NCBI RefSeq assembly: GCF_030348765.1
Contig: NZ_JAUCEU010000007.1
Span: 5,677,501-5,741,500, forward strand
Direction of reading: 5' to 3'
DNA from: Neobacillus sp. CF12
Lineage (GTDB): Bacteria > Bacillota > Bacilli > Bacillales > Cytobacillaceae
Length of the DNA stretch: 64,000 nt
The notes under the pieces were generated by a model, which saw nothing but the letters and a program-made list of their open reading frames with translations, was not told where the DNA came from and ran no database searches. Positions 34,149 to 43,083 of this stretch are shown piece by piece. Position 1 is the first letter of the stretch. Each line of letters opens with the position of its first letter. Position numbers and translations under genes: made by a program.

Positions 34149-34180
34149 AAGCCAAGGAGAAAAATTTCCTTGGTTTTTTC
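34149..34180 (+). terminator. Terminator of the Fur-controlled transcript
   Basis: CCAAGGA-gaaaaat-TTCCTTGG-TTTTTTC, 15 bases after the small frame. Confidence 0.85.
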
Positions 34181-34189
34181 TTTATTTGG

Positions 34190-34813
34190 GCACTGGAGTG
34201 ACCGAAGCGCATATGGAAAAAGCATGTGGGTAAATGCAGGGGTCTGGAGTGACCGAAGCGCATACGATGAAGGCATGTGGGTAAATGCAGGGGTCTGGAG
34301 TGACCGAAGCGCATATGGAAAAAGCATGTGGGTAAATGCAGGAGGTCTAGAGTGACCGAAGAGCATACGATGAAGGCATGTGGGTAAATGCAGGGGTCTG
34401 GAGTGACCGAAGCGCATATGGAAAAAGCATGTGGGTAAATGCAGGAGGTCTGGAGTGACCGAAGAGCATATGGAAAAAGCATTTGAGTAAATGCAGGGGG
34501 TCTGGAGTGACCGAAACGCATACGGAGAAGGCATGTGGGTAAATACAGGGGGTCTGGAGTGACCGAAACGCATACGGAGAAGGCATGTGGGTAAATGCAG
34601 GGGTCTGGAGTGACCGTAGAGCATACGGAGAATGCATGTGGGTAAATGCAGGAGGTCTGGAGTGACCGAAGCGCATACGGAGAAGGCACATGTGGGTAAA
34701 TGCAAGGGGTCTGGAGTGACCGAAGAGCATACGGAAGAGGCATGTGGGTAAATGCAGGGGGTCTGGAGTGACCGAAGAACAAAATGTAAAGATTATTCGG
34801 TCACTCCACCAGA
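34190..34813. repeat. Tandem array of about 12 repeats of ~52 bp
   Basis: About 11 full units and a twelfth partial unit, each starting near CTGGAGTGACCGAAG and containing GCATACGGAGAAGGCATG and TGGGTAAATGCAGG. Units are 51-54 bases and differ at a few positions (GCGCAT or GAGCAT; CATATGGAAAAAGC or CATACGATGAAGGC). The array ends with a partial unit facing its own inverse: TCTGGAGTGACCGAA ... TTCGGTCACTCCACCAGA. Since units are near-identical without unique spacers this is not a CRISPR. Several frames stay open on both strands as a result of the repetition; none has a ribosome site. Confidence 0.92.
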
Positions 34814-34830
34814 ACTGTCATTCAATAACT

Positions 34831-35739
34831 TTAAATATAGTACGTAGAATGTCTTGTTCCAATTATAGTATAATTTTTTTTCAATATTCTCCTTATCTGT
34901 TTCCTGGATTCAATTACTTTACACCACTCATACACCAAATTAGTGGTGATTTTTATACTAGGAAAGAGAAGTTTTAGCTCTCTCACAGACCGCAATATCC
35001 CATTCTCAACATTTTCCATACAGCCACATACGTTGCACAAAATTTTAGTCTCTCCAGCCTTAACTGAGAAGGAAAGACAGGAAAAACAGGTCAATCCTTT
35101 ATTCAATTTCTCATAATCATAAGGGGGTAATCGAGTGTAGGGAGAAACTGTTTTATGTTCCTTGACTAAATAGTCAGCTATTTTATAGTGATAATCGTTC
35201 AGTATAGAGGGTCTCCTATTTAAATCATCAATAAACTTATCGAGCTGAGTGGGGTAAATGATAGGTTTGTTCAATGGTGCCTGATAGAGGGTGAATGATG
35301 GATTTACAAAGAAGACATTTGATTTTAGGGAGATAGAGTACTTTTTCTTTTGAAAAACTTGCCGAAGTAAGGTATCGCTTCTTTTTATTTGGTCTAGCGG
35401 ATTCTGAATCTCATTTTCATTCATTGCAAAAAACTGATCAGATTCGTAATAATAATCCCCTTCAAAATTTTTCACCTCACAAGGAAACTGGGTTACTTGG
35501 CTAATAATAAAGGTATCTATTTGAAAATTCGTAGAGTTGGTTTCCAACCGCAAATCATTCAATACTAAAAACTTTTTAGGATCAAGTCGCTCACTTAAAT
35601 GATCAAACATCAACTCGCCTTTGTAACCTTTTTCAAGGTTCAAATAAATTATTTTCTCTTTGCTCGGTAAAACTGTACGATTGTTCAAGGATCTTAACAA
35701 CTTTAATTCATCTGACTCGATTCGTTCCTTATATGCCAT
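34831..35739 (-). CDS. NERD-domain protein with zinc-ribbon-like motif
   Basis: A 302-residue protein. The NERD (nuclease-related) domain covers about 35-150: GYKGELMFDHLSERL, NDLRLETN and FQIDTFIISQ...PCEVKNFEGDYYYES, where Asp and the E-x-K pair resemble a PD-(D/E)xK nuclease core. A C-terminal CFSC...CNVC segment (about 217-240) is a probable zinc ribbon, followed by a helical, possibly DNA-binding end. ATG 35739 has AAAGG at a usable distance; ATG 35748 directly touches it. It is the only gene near the tandem array. The role is unknown. Confidence 0.8.
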   Translation of the reverse strand: MAYKERIESDELKLLRSLNNRTVLPSKEKIIYLNLEKGYKGELMFDHLSERLDPKKFLVLNDLRLETNSTNFQIDTFIISQVTQFPCEVKNFEGDYYYESDQFFAMNENEIQNPLDQIKRSDTLLRQVFQKKKYSISLKSNVFFVNPSFTLYQAPLNKPIIYPTQLDKFIDDLNRRPSILNDYHYKIADYLVKEHKTVSPYTRLPPYDYEKLNKGLTCFSCLSFSVKAGETKILCNVCGCMENVENGILRSVRELKLLFPSIKITTNLVYEWCKVIESRKQIRRILKKNYTIIGTRHSTYYI

Positions 35740-35898
35740 TTTCCACATCCTTTACCATGTAATAATTCCATAGTACCTTAACCGGAAAAATATATGCGTG
35801 AATATTATGTTAACAAATTAGGTTTTCACGATAGGAAAAGTTTGAATTATCGTATAAAATATAAAATATTACAAAGTTGTGAACAAGGGGAAAAAACT

Positions 35899-38800
35899 AT
35901 GGTGCAAACGGCTAATAAGCAACAAACGATTTCGTCACTAAAAAATAAGATTCTTGCTTTATATGAATACCTTATTAAGCAACGTGATAATGAAAATGCT
36001 GAAAAAACAAAGCAATTAGCAAAAAAATTGCAGAACAAGGAGTTTATGATTGCTTTTTGTGGTCATTTCTCGGCTGGAAAGTCAACGATGATTAACAAAG
36101 TAGTCGGCGAGAATTTGCTCCCTTCGAGTCCCATTCCCACCAGTGCCAACCTCGTAAAGGTGAAATCTGGTGAAGAATATGCGAAGGTTTTTTTCAAAAA
36201 TGAAAAGCCTCGCATCTATTTGGCACCATATGATTATGAATTAGTGAAGAAATATTGCAAAGATGGAGACCAAATCGAAGAAATTGAAATCAGCCATGCC
36301 GATTCCCAGCTTCCTGCAAATACGGTTATTATGGACACTCCTGGAATTGACTCTGCGGATGATGCCCATCGGGTGGCAACGGAATCTGCAATTCACCTTG
36401 CTGACCTCGTTTTATATGTAATGGATTATAACCATGTCCAAGCCGAGCTGAATTTTCTATTTACAAAAGAATTAACGGAAGCAGGAAAAGAAGTTTATCT
36501 CGTTATTAATCAGGTGGATAAGCATAAGGAAGAGGAACTGACCTTCCAGCAATTTAAAGGAAGTGTCCAGGATTCCTTCGGGGCTTGGGGAGTAAAGCCA
36601 GCTCGAATCTTTTATACTTCCTTAAAATATCAAGACCATAAACTAAATGAATTTAATGATTTAAAGGCATTTATTGCAGAGAAATTGCAAAATAAGGACC
36701 AACTTCTACAGCAATCCATTTTTCATTCATTAATAAAAATTGCTCAAGATCATTTAGACCAAGCTCGCAATAAACGGGAAGAAGAACTTCAGCCTATTTT
36801 TGACGTTTTAGATGAACTGCCTGAAGAAGAAAAGCAGCAATTAACACAAACCTACCAATCAATCAGTGCAAACCTTCAGACTCTTGAAAATGGAGTAAAG
36901 GAAACAGAAAAGGAATTTGATGCGGAAATAGCAAAGATATTAAGCAATGCCTATTTAATGCCGTTTCAAACAAGAGAATTAGCAGAATCGTTTCTTGAAG
37001 CCTCACAGCCAGAATTTAAAGTAGGATTTCTTTTTTCAAAACAAAAAACGTTAGAAGAAAAGAATGCTCGTCTTGATCGACTATACCAAGACCTGCAAGA
37101 GAAGACGAAGCTACAGCTTGAATGGCATCTGCGTGAATATTTAATTTCTATTCTCAAGAACAATAGTTTAGATAACCAAGAATTACAAAATAAGGCACAA
37201 TCGTTTTCTATTAAAGTTCCAATTGATTTGATTGTTCAAACGGTTAAACAAGGAGCTTTGGTTTCTGGTGAATATTTACTTCATTACACAGAAGACTTGG
37301 CTAATGGAATTAAAAAAATAGCTAGAGAGGGTATTTTAGAATTTAAACTTGCTCTTATACCTGAATTAACAGCAAAAACAAAAAAATTAACAGAAATGTA
37401 TCAGGAAGAATTCAAAAATATTGAACAATACGTAAGTGCCCTTTCTGAAAAAACAAACTTTGAAAAAGAAATTGCTCTAAAAGAAGAAACAGTGGGCATG
37501 TTGCTAAATGATTCCGACGAAAACCAAGATGATAAGTATTTGCTTTTTCAACAAGAGGAAGAAGAAGCTGAAGTCGTTTATGGTCAGGCACTGCCCGAGA
37601 CAGAATCTCTGGAAAAGAAATTGCCAGTGACTAAGATAAAAACAAATGTAACGAAGCAAACCGAAACAGAAAAAGCCAGAAGTCATTTACAAAACATGGT
37701 TTCTCGTTTAAATCATACTGCAAAGTTAATTGACAATCTCCCAGGTTTTAAAAAGCTGGCGAAAGAATTGGAAGATAAAGCAGACAGATTGGCACACAAG
37801 GGGTTCACAGTTGCTTTATTCGGTGCATTTAGTGCGGGTAAGTCTTCGTTTGCCAATGCACTAATGGGGGAAAAGGTGCTGCCGGTATCACCGAACCCGA
37901 CCACGGCTGCGATTAATAAAATCAAACCTATAACTGATCGGTATCAGCATGGCACCGTGCTCGTAAAATTTAAAGAGGCCAATGCGATGCTTGAGGATGT
38001 AAACCGTTCATTGAAGTTATTTGATTTGGAAAGTTCTACTTTAGAAGGGGCATCAGGAGAAATTGATAAGGTAATGCTTGAGAAAGGACAGGAAGGTGTT
38101 GCGGAAAAAACACACTATGCTTTTTTACAGGCATTTAAAAAGGGATTCCACCAACACGGTGAGCAGCTCGGTTCGGTTCTAGAAACTGACTTAAATGCAT
38201 TTGCAGATTTTGTAGCACTTGAAGAAAAGTCGTGTTTTGTTGAATGGATTGAGCTTTATTATGATTGTGAATTGACACGCAAAGGGATTACCCTAGTTGA
38301 TACACCAGGGGCTGATTCAATTAATGCCCGTCATACAGGAGTAGCATTTGATTATATTAAAAATTCTGATGCGATTCTGTTTGTTACGTATTATAACCAT
38401 GCCTTTTCTAAGGCTGACCGAGAGTTTTTAATTCAGTTGGGTCGTGTTAAGGATGCTTTCCAACTCGATAAAATGTTCTTCATTATTAATGCCATTGACT
38501 TAGCTGAGAATGAGGAAGAGAAGGATACTGTTACGGAGTATGTAACAGAGCAGTTAATTAAATATGGAATTCGGAAACCACATCTCTATCCATTATCTAG
38601 TTTATTTGCTTTACAGGAAAAGTTGGAACCAAACAGGGACGCCCATTCCGGAATGGGAAATTTTGAAGGTGATTTCTACCATTTTATTTCAAATGATTTA
38701 ACTGAAATGGCCATTACTTCAGCGGGAAATGAAGTGAATCGTGTTCAGGAGTTAGTGTTTAACCTAATTCAGAGTTCAAAAGAAGATCAATCCGTAAAGG

Positions 38801-39555
38801 ACAAAAAACGGACTGAAATAGAAAAACAAAAAGTGATGATCAAAGAATTATTGGAGAAACAGTCACCAGAAGGGTTACAAAAACGAATCACGCTCGAGGG
38901 GGAAGAACTTCTTTTTTATATTAAACAAAGGGTATTCCTTCGCTTTAGTGACTTCTTTAAAGAGGCTTTTAATCCTTCAACCTTAAGAGATGACGGGAGA
39001 AATCTGAAGAAGGCATTACAATCATCACTGGATGAATTGTTAGAAAGTCTAGGTTTTGATTTTGCACAAGAGCTGAGAGCAACCACAGTCAGACTCGACT
39101 CTTTTGCCGGGAAAGTGTTAGCAGACTATTATACAGGACTTACGCGCAGTTTGAATGAAATCAATAAAGAGTTATCATTTTCGACTTTTGAAATGAAGCA
39201 TGAAGGAGAAATTGAGTTTCCTTTAGCTTTTAATCAATTAAATAAACAGCTGTTTACGAAAGCATTGTCTTATTTTAAAAATCCAAAGTCCTTTTTTGAA
39301 AAAAATGAAAAGAAGCTTATGAGTGATGAACTTTTTAATGTTTTAAATGTTCCTGCTGATGAATATTTGAAGTCAGAAGGAGAAAATTTAACGGTTTACT
39401 ACTCCGATATATTAATGGAGCAATTTGCGCTATTAATTAAACAAATAGAAGATCAGGCAGATGATTTCTATTTAAGCCTTTTAACTGCCTTGGATGGCGG
39501 AGTTTCTGTTGATGTATTAGAAGAGATTTATCAAAAGCTGGAAGAGTCGAAGTAA
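35899..39555 (+). CDS. dynA: Double dynamin-like GTPase DynA (YpbR)
   Basis: A 1218-residue protein made of two fused dynamin units. G1 motifs are GHFSAGKST (about 55) and GAFSAGKSS (about 642); G3 motifs DTPGIDSADD and DTPGADSINA; G4 NQVDKH and NAIDLA. Long helical stalks separate them. DynA of B. subtilis tethers and fuses membranes and protects against phage and membrane damage. AAGGGGAAAAAACT precedes ATG 35899, preferred over an upstream frame start. sseA-like and ypcP genes follow on the same strand. Confidence 0.94.
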   Translation: MVQTANKQQTISSLKNKILALYEYLIKQRDNENAEKTKQLAKKLQNKEFMIAFCGHFSAGKSTMINKVVGENLLPSSPIPTSANLVKVKSGEEYAKVFFKNEKPRIYLAPYDYELVKKYCKDGDQIEEIEISHADSQLPANTVIMDTPGIDSADDAHRVATESAIHLADLVLYVMDYNHVQAELNFLFTKELTEAGKEVYLVINQVDKHKEEELTFQQFKGSVQDSFGAWGVKPARIFYTSLKYQDHKLNEFNDLKAFIAEKLQNKDQLLQQSIFHSLIKIAQDHLDQARNKREEELQPIFDVLDELPEEEKQQLTQTYQSISANLQTLENGVKETEKEFDAEIAKILSNAYLMPFQTRELAESFLEASQPEFKVGFLFSKQKTLEEKNARLDRLYQDLQEKTKLQLEWHLREYLISILKNNSLDNQELQNKAQSFSIKVPIDLIVQTVKQGALVSGEYLLHYTEDLANGIKKIAREGILEFKLALIPELTAKTKKLTEMYQEEFKNIEQYVSALSEKTNFEKEIALKEETVGMLLNDSDENQDDKYLLFQQEEEEAEVVYGQALPETESLEKKLPVTKIKTNVTKQTETEKARSHLQNMVSRLNHTAKLIDNLPGFKKLAKELEDKADRLAHKGFTVALFGAFSAGKSSFANALMGEKVLPVSPNPTTAAINKIKPITDRYQHGTVLVKFKEANAMLEDVNRSLKLFDLESSTLEGASGEIDKVMLEKGQEGVAEKTHYAFLQAFKKGFHQHGEQLGSVLETDLNAFADFVALEEKSCFVEWIELYYDCELTRKGITLVDTPGADSINARHTGVAFDYIKNSDAILFVTYYNHAFSKADREFLIQLGRVKDAFQLDKMFFIINAIDLAENEEEKDTVTEYVTEQLIKYGIRKPHLYPLSSLFALQEKLEPNRDAHSGMGNFEGDFYHFISNDLTEMAITSAGNEVNRVQELVFNLIQSSKEDQSVKDKKRTEIEKQKVMIKELLEKQSPEGLQKRITLEGEELLFYIKQRVFLRFSDFFKEAFNPSTLRDDGRNLKKALQSSLDELLESLGFDFAQELRATTVRLDSFAGKVLADYYTGLTRSLNEINKELSFSTFEMKHEGEIEFPLAFNQLNKQLFTKALSYFKNPKSFFEKNEKKLMSDELFNVLNVPADEYLKSEGENLTVYYSDILMEQFALLIKQIEDQADDFYLSLLTALDGGVSVDVLEEIYQKLEESK

Positions 39556-39575
39556 TATTCTAATCGGGGGTCTTT

Positions 39576-40400
39576 ATGAATTTATTCGTTGACAAAGAAT
39601 GGCTGTTAAAAAATTTACATGATCGAGTACGTGTTGTTGATTGCTCTTTTTCATTAGCAGATCCTACAAAAGGCAGACAGGAATATGATAAAAATCATAT
39701 TCCTGGAGCCATCTATTTTGATCTTGAGAAGGATTTATCAGGTGATGTTGGTGAACATGGCGGCCGACACCCATTGCCAAACTTCGAAGAGTTTATTAAT
39801 AAGCTTGAAAAAGCGGGTATTGATAGTACCACAATGGTAATTGCCTATGATCAAGGAGAAGGTGCTTTTGCAGCAAGGTTTTGGTGGTTACTACAATACC
39901 TTGGACATGAAAAGGTGTTTGTTTTGGATGGTGGCTTAAGAGGCTGGAGTGAAGGAAACTATCCGCTAACATCAGAGGTTCCCGTTTTGAAAAAGGCCAC
40001 CTTTAAGCCGAATATTAATCATGACCTACTCGCTAATATGGAGGAAGTAAAAGCAGTTTCAGGTGGACAAGTTTCCAATACAATCCTAGTCGATTCCAGA
40101 GAAGAAAAACGATATTTAGGATTAGAGGAACCTATTGATAAAAAAGCTGGGCGAATTCCTGGAGCGATTAATAAGCCTTGGTTTGAAGGGTTAAATGCGG
40201 GTTATTATAAGACTGCTGAAGTTCAAAATCAACGTTTTTCTGACATTAACCCTGAAAATGATGTCATTGTTTATTGTGGTTCCGGGGTTACGGCAGCACC
40301 CAATTTTCTGGCATTAAAGGCAGCTGGGTTTGAAAAGGTAAAACTTTACTTGGGAAGTTTTAGCGATTGGATTTCCTATCAAGAAAACAAGATAGAGTGA
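39576..40400 (+). CDS. Sulfurtransferase, two rhodanese domains (SseA-like)
   Basis: A 274-residue tandem rhodanese. The first domain (about 5-120) is inactive type, the second (about 150-270) carries the active cysteine in YCGSGVTAAP, a loop type typical of 3-mercaptopyruvate sulfurtransferases (CGSGVT). It moves sulfur to cyanide or other acceptors. AATCGGGGGTCTTT precedes the ATG, 20 bases after dynA, so it is likely cotranscribed. Confidence 0.9.
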   Translation: MNLFVDKEWLLKNLHDRVRVVDCSFSLADPTKGRQEYDKNHIPGAIYFDLEKDLSGDVGEHGGRHPLPNFEEFINKLEKAGIDSTTMVIAYDQGEGAFAARFWWLLQYLGHEKVFVLDGGLRGWSEGNYPLTSEVPVLKKATFKPNINHDLLANMEEVKAVSGGQVSNTILVDSREEKRYLGLEEPIDKKAGRIPGAINKPWFEGLNAGYYKTAEVQNQRFSDINPENDVIVYCGSGVTAAPNFLALKAAGFEKVKLYLGSFSDWISYQENKIE

Positions 40401-40454
40401 GTTTTTATGTTATAATAGGAGCCGTGTTGTTTTTATTCGATAGGAGGTAATACA

Positions 40455-41348
40455 TTGGAAAATCAAAAACCTTCACTAATGCTTGTTGATGGAATGGCGC
40501 TGTTATTTCGTGCTTTTTATGCTACGGCTGTAACAGGCCAGTTTATGATAAATTCAAAAGGAGTTCCAACGAATGGAATTCATGGTTTCATCAAACATTT
40601 GTTTACGGCTGTTTCTTACTTTAATCCGTCCCATGTGGCAGTTTGCTGGGATATGGGCAGTAAAACGTTCAGGTCAGAGTTATTTGACGCATATAAAGGG
40701 AATCGCGGCGAAGCTCCAGTCGAATTAATTCCGCAATTTGACTTAGTTAAAGATGTAGTGGCCTCTTTTGATATCCCTAACATTGGTTTAGCGGGCTATG
40801 AAGCAGATGACTGTATTGGAACCATCGCCCATCAAGCTAGAGAGCATGCACATGTTTCGATATTGACGGGAGACCAAGATATCCTTCAGCTCCTAGACGA
40901 GAGCATTTCGGTTATTTTATTGAAAAAAGGTTATGGGAATTATCTTGTTCATACACCTGATTCCTTCTTTGAAGAAAAAGGCATCAAACCTCGCCAAATG
41001 ATCGATTTGAAAGCTTTAATGGGAGATCCTAGTGACAATTATCCTGGAGTTAAAGGAATAGGGGAGAAGACCGCTCTGAAGCTTTTAAAGGAATTTGAAC
41101 ATGTAGAGGGAATCATATCTAATCTTGATCGTCTATCAAAATCACACAAGACAAAAATTGAGCAAGATTTAGAAATGCTCCATTTATCACGTATGCTTGC
41201 AGAAATTAAGTGCGATGTCCCTGTCAGCTGTAATTTAGAAGAAGCAGGACTTAGAATTGTAAAAGATAAAGCTTTGAACAAACTAAATGAATTAGAGCTA
41301 CGCGGCTTGCATCGACTGCTGCCGTCTGAAGCATCGTTTATTTCTTGA
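40455..41348 (+). CDS. ypcP: 5'-3' exonuclease (YpcP)
   Basis: A 297-residue FEN-like nuclease. LMLVDGMALLFRAFYA, YKGNRGEAP, YEADDCIGTIAH and TGDQDILQLLD give the acidic metal ligands; LMGDPSDNYPGVKGIGEKTALKLL is the helix-hairpin-helix DNA-binding loop. It corresponds to the 5' nuclease domain of DNA polymerase I as a free protein and acts in Okazaki fragment and repair processing. AGGAGGTAATACA precedes the TTG start, an excellent site. Confidence 0.93.
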   Translation: MENQKPSLMLVDGMALLFRAFYATAVTGQFMINSKGVPTNGIHGFIKHLFTAVSYFNPSHVAVCWDMGSKTFRSELFDAYKGNRGEAPVELIPQFDLVKDVVASFDIPNIGLAGYEADDCIGTIAHQAREHAHVSILTGDQDILQLLDESISVILLKKGYGNYLVHTPDSFFEEKGIKPRQMIDLKALMGDPSDNYPGVKGIGEKTALKLLKEFEHVEGIISNLDRLSKSHKTKIEQDLEMLHLSRMLAEIKCDVPVSCNLEEAGLRIVKDKALNKLNELELRGLHRLLPSEASFIS

Positions 41349-41353
41349 AATTA

Positions 41354-41387
41354 GAGGCTGTCCTAAAAAGAGGACAGCCTCTTTCCA
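41354..41387. terminator. Bidirectional terminator, ypcP and sspL
   Basis: AGGCTGTCC-taaaaaga-GGACAGCCT-CTTT hairpin between convergent genes. Confidence 0.85.
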
Positions 41388-41392
41388 TATTG

Positions 41393-41530
41393 TTATTTCG
41401 TATTTTTTTTCTTTTGTGCATTTTCTAATTTGCTTTTTGGTTCCTCAGCGAACTCTGCGTCTTGTCCATATCCTTGTGGATTGACTCCAGGTGCCTTTAC
41501 ACCGCGATTAGCATGACCGTTTTTGCTCAT
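41393..41530 (-). CDS. sspL: Small acid-soluble spore protein L
   Basis: A 45-residue protein, MSKNGHANRGVKAPGVNPQG..., ending in KLENAQKKKNTK. The KAPGVNPQGYGQDAEFAEEP core is that of SspL, a minor spore-core protein. GGGAGGTGACGTAA precedes ATG 41530. It lies beside ypcP, as I recall for B. subtilis. Confidence 0.88.
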   Translation of the reverse strand: MSKNGHANRGVKAPGVNPQGYGQDAEFAEEPKSKLENAQKKKNTK

Positions 41531-41616
41531 TTACGTCACCTCCCATTTTTTTAGTATTTCCACGTGAGAATAATAAAACTCAACTTTCTAAACAATAAAG
41601 ATAAGAGGTGATACAA

Positions 41617-42123
41617 ATGAACAAAGGTGTTTATTTAGCCCTATCTAGTATAGCTTTAGCCCAGGGCTTAAAGATCCCAATTCATTATTATAAAAAGAAA
41701 GAGTGGCGCCCAGACCTCTTTTTTCAAACAGGTGGAATGCCAAGTTCTCACTCAGCTGGAGTTTCAACTCTTACTACCTATATTGCCTTACAGAGAGGGC
41801 TGCCAACATTTGATTTTGCTCTCTCACTTGTATATGGATTAATTGTCATGTATGACGCACAAGGAATTAGACGTCAAACTGGTGAACTTACTTTAAAAGT
41901 TAATTCGATGCATGATTTAATTGAAAAAGTGGACAAAGAAGAGAGTGTAGAATTTAAACAGGAAGCTCCTAAAAAGCTAAAGGAAATGTTAGGACATCAG
42001 CCCGAAGAAGTAATTGGCGGTGCAATACTTGGGGCAATAGTAGGAGTAGTTGGGCATGTGTGCTCAAAAAAGAGTAGAAAATTGTCGAAATTTAAGTTAA
42101 AATCTGATAGTAGATGGTTTTAG
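41617..42123 (+). CDS. Divergent PAP2 family protein (YuiD-like, DUF212)
   Basis: A 168-residue membrane protein of the divergent PAP2/acid-phosphatase group: SGGMPSSHSAGVS-like motif (here TGGMPSSHSAGVSTL) and MYDAQGIRRQTGE correspond to its conserved phosphatase-like signatures. Hydrophobic spans lie at about 50-95 and 135-155. GAGGTGATACAA precedes ATG 41617. Substrate unknown. It is related to, but not clearly the same as, YuiD. Confidence 0.85.
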   Translation: MNKGVYLALSSIALAQGLKIPIHYYKKKEWRPDLFFQTGGMPSSHSAGVSTLTTYIALQRGLPTFDFALSLVYGLIVMYDAQGIRRQTGELTLKVNSMHDLIEKVDKEESVEFKQEAPKKLKEMLGHQPEEVIGGAILGAIVGVVGHVCSKKSRKLSKFKLKSDSRWF

Positions 42124-42138
42124 ATTGCTTGGAGAGGG

Positions 42139-42420
42139 ATGGAGAAGCCTGTGCGAACAGTTGATGAGTACTTGCACTACCTAGAAGGAAAAGGATTTCA
42201 ATTTCAAGAAGATGCAATTGGGTTTATTTATTTTGGAAAACAATACACAAATGCTTCTGATGAATTGATTAATTCCGCAATAGAGATCACACTGAAAGCC
42301 CAGAAAAAATTTGATGGCAGCTTTTATGTGTCATTATTAGAAACCCTTGTTTCGAGCAAAATACAAACAAGAAATGCAGCCTTAAAGTTCGTTAAAGAAA
42401 GAGAACTAGTGGCCATTTAA
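42139..42420 (+). CDS. Small conserved hypothetical protein (DUF6123-like)
   Basis: A 93-residue protein of helical character, starting RTVDEYLHYLEGKGFQF after a few residues. It resembles a small family in bacilli that I recall as DUF6123, with low certainty. The start may be ATG 42139 or GTG 42151, which GGAGAGGGATGGAG also serves. It lies 15 bases after the PAP2-like gene in the same transcript and ends in a strong terminator. Function unknown. Confidence 0.65.
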   Translation: MEKPVRTVDEYLHYLEGKGFQFQEDAIGFIYFGKQYTNASDELINSAIEITLKAQKKFDGSFYVSLLETLVSSKIQTRNAALKFVKERELVAI

Positions 42421-42421
42421 A

Positions 42422-42453
42422 CAAAAAATCCTCCTTAACGGGAGGATTTTTTG
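42422..42453 (+). terminator. Terminator after the small hypothetical gene
   Basis: AAAAATCCTCC-TTAACG-GGAGGATTTTTT, an almost perfect stem directly after the stop. Confidence 0.9.
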
Positions 42454-42483
42454 TTACTGATGGAAGGCTCTTATTCACAAAGA

Positions 42484-42891
42484 TTATTCTTCCTCTAATG
42501 TGTTTTTTCGGATAGCCAGCCGTGCCAATTCATCGGCTGCTTTATTCTCAATGCTTGGAATCCATTTCATAAAGAATAAATCAAATTGATGGGATAACTG
42601 TAATGCTGTTTCCAGGAGTGGTGCGTACAATTTATTTTTTACAAATTCCTTCTCGACAGCTTTATTGACCAATTCAGAATCTGTTCGAAAGGAGACGACA
42701 GTTTGTGTGTAGCCTTTTTCCAAGCAAATCTCTAATGCTTTAATAAAGGCATGATACTCAGCTTCGTGATTAGACATGATTCCGAGTGGAATTGAAAATT
42801 TTTCTGCTGTCCCATTCCCTTTGATGAAAATTCCAGCACCGCTTGGACCTGGATTACCTGCACTGGCACCGTCAATATAAACTTCAATCAA
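42484..42891 (-). CDS. ypdQ: RNase HI family protein (YpdQ-like)
   Basis: A 135-residue RNase H-fold protein. Acidic residues of the active site appear in EVYIDGASAGNPGPSG (D7), MSNHEAEYHAFIKAL (E near 44), FRTDSELV (D near 70) and IENKAADELARLA (final D). It lacks the basic handle of E. coli RNase HI. Such proteins remove RNA from RNA/DNA hybrids, although the B. subtilis member's activity is weak or unclear. It faces ypeP divergently, giving two RNase H-like genes back to back. Confidence 0.88.
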   Translation of the reverse strand: MIEVYIDGASAGNPGPSGAGIFIKGNGTAEKFSIPLGIMSNHEAEYHAFIKALEICLEKGYTQTVVSFRTDSELVNKAVEKEFVKNKLYAPLLETALQLSHQFDLFFMKWIPSIENKAADELARLAIRKNTLEEE

Positions 42892-43083
42892 AGCAGTCCC
42901 TCCAGTCTCATATTAATTGAAAGTTTATCATAATCTAACACAAAACGCAGGAAATATATTTTTCCTATTGCTACATTGTTGAAGTGGGTATGCTAAGACT
43001 AGATGTACTAACATATTGTAAGAAAGTGCAATCATAAATTCTTACTTTTCAACTCAGAAATTTTTTTAGAAAGGTTGAAAGTC

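Noticed and set aside
34100..34782. Several long overlapping open frames on both strands in the tandem array
   Set aside because: They arise because near-identical units of about 51-54 bases keep frames open; none has a ribosome site and the products are repeats of each other.
34190..34813. CRISPR array
   Set aside because: There are no unique spacers; the whole unit repeats, and no cas gene is near.
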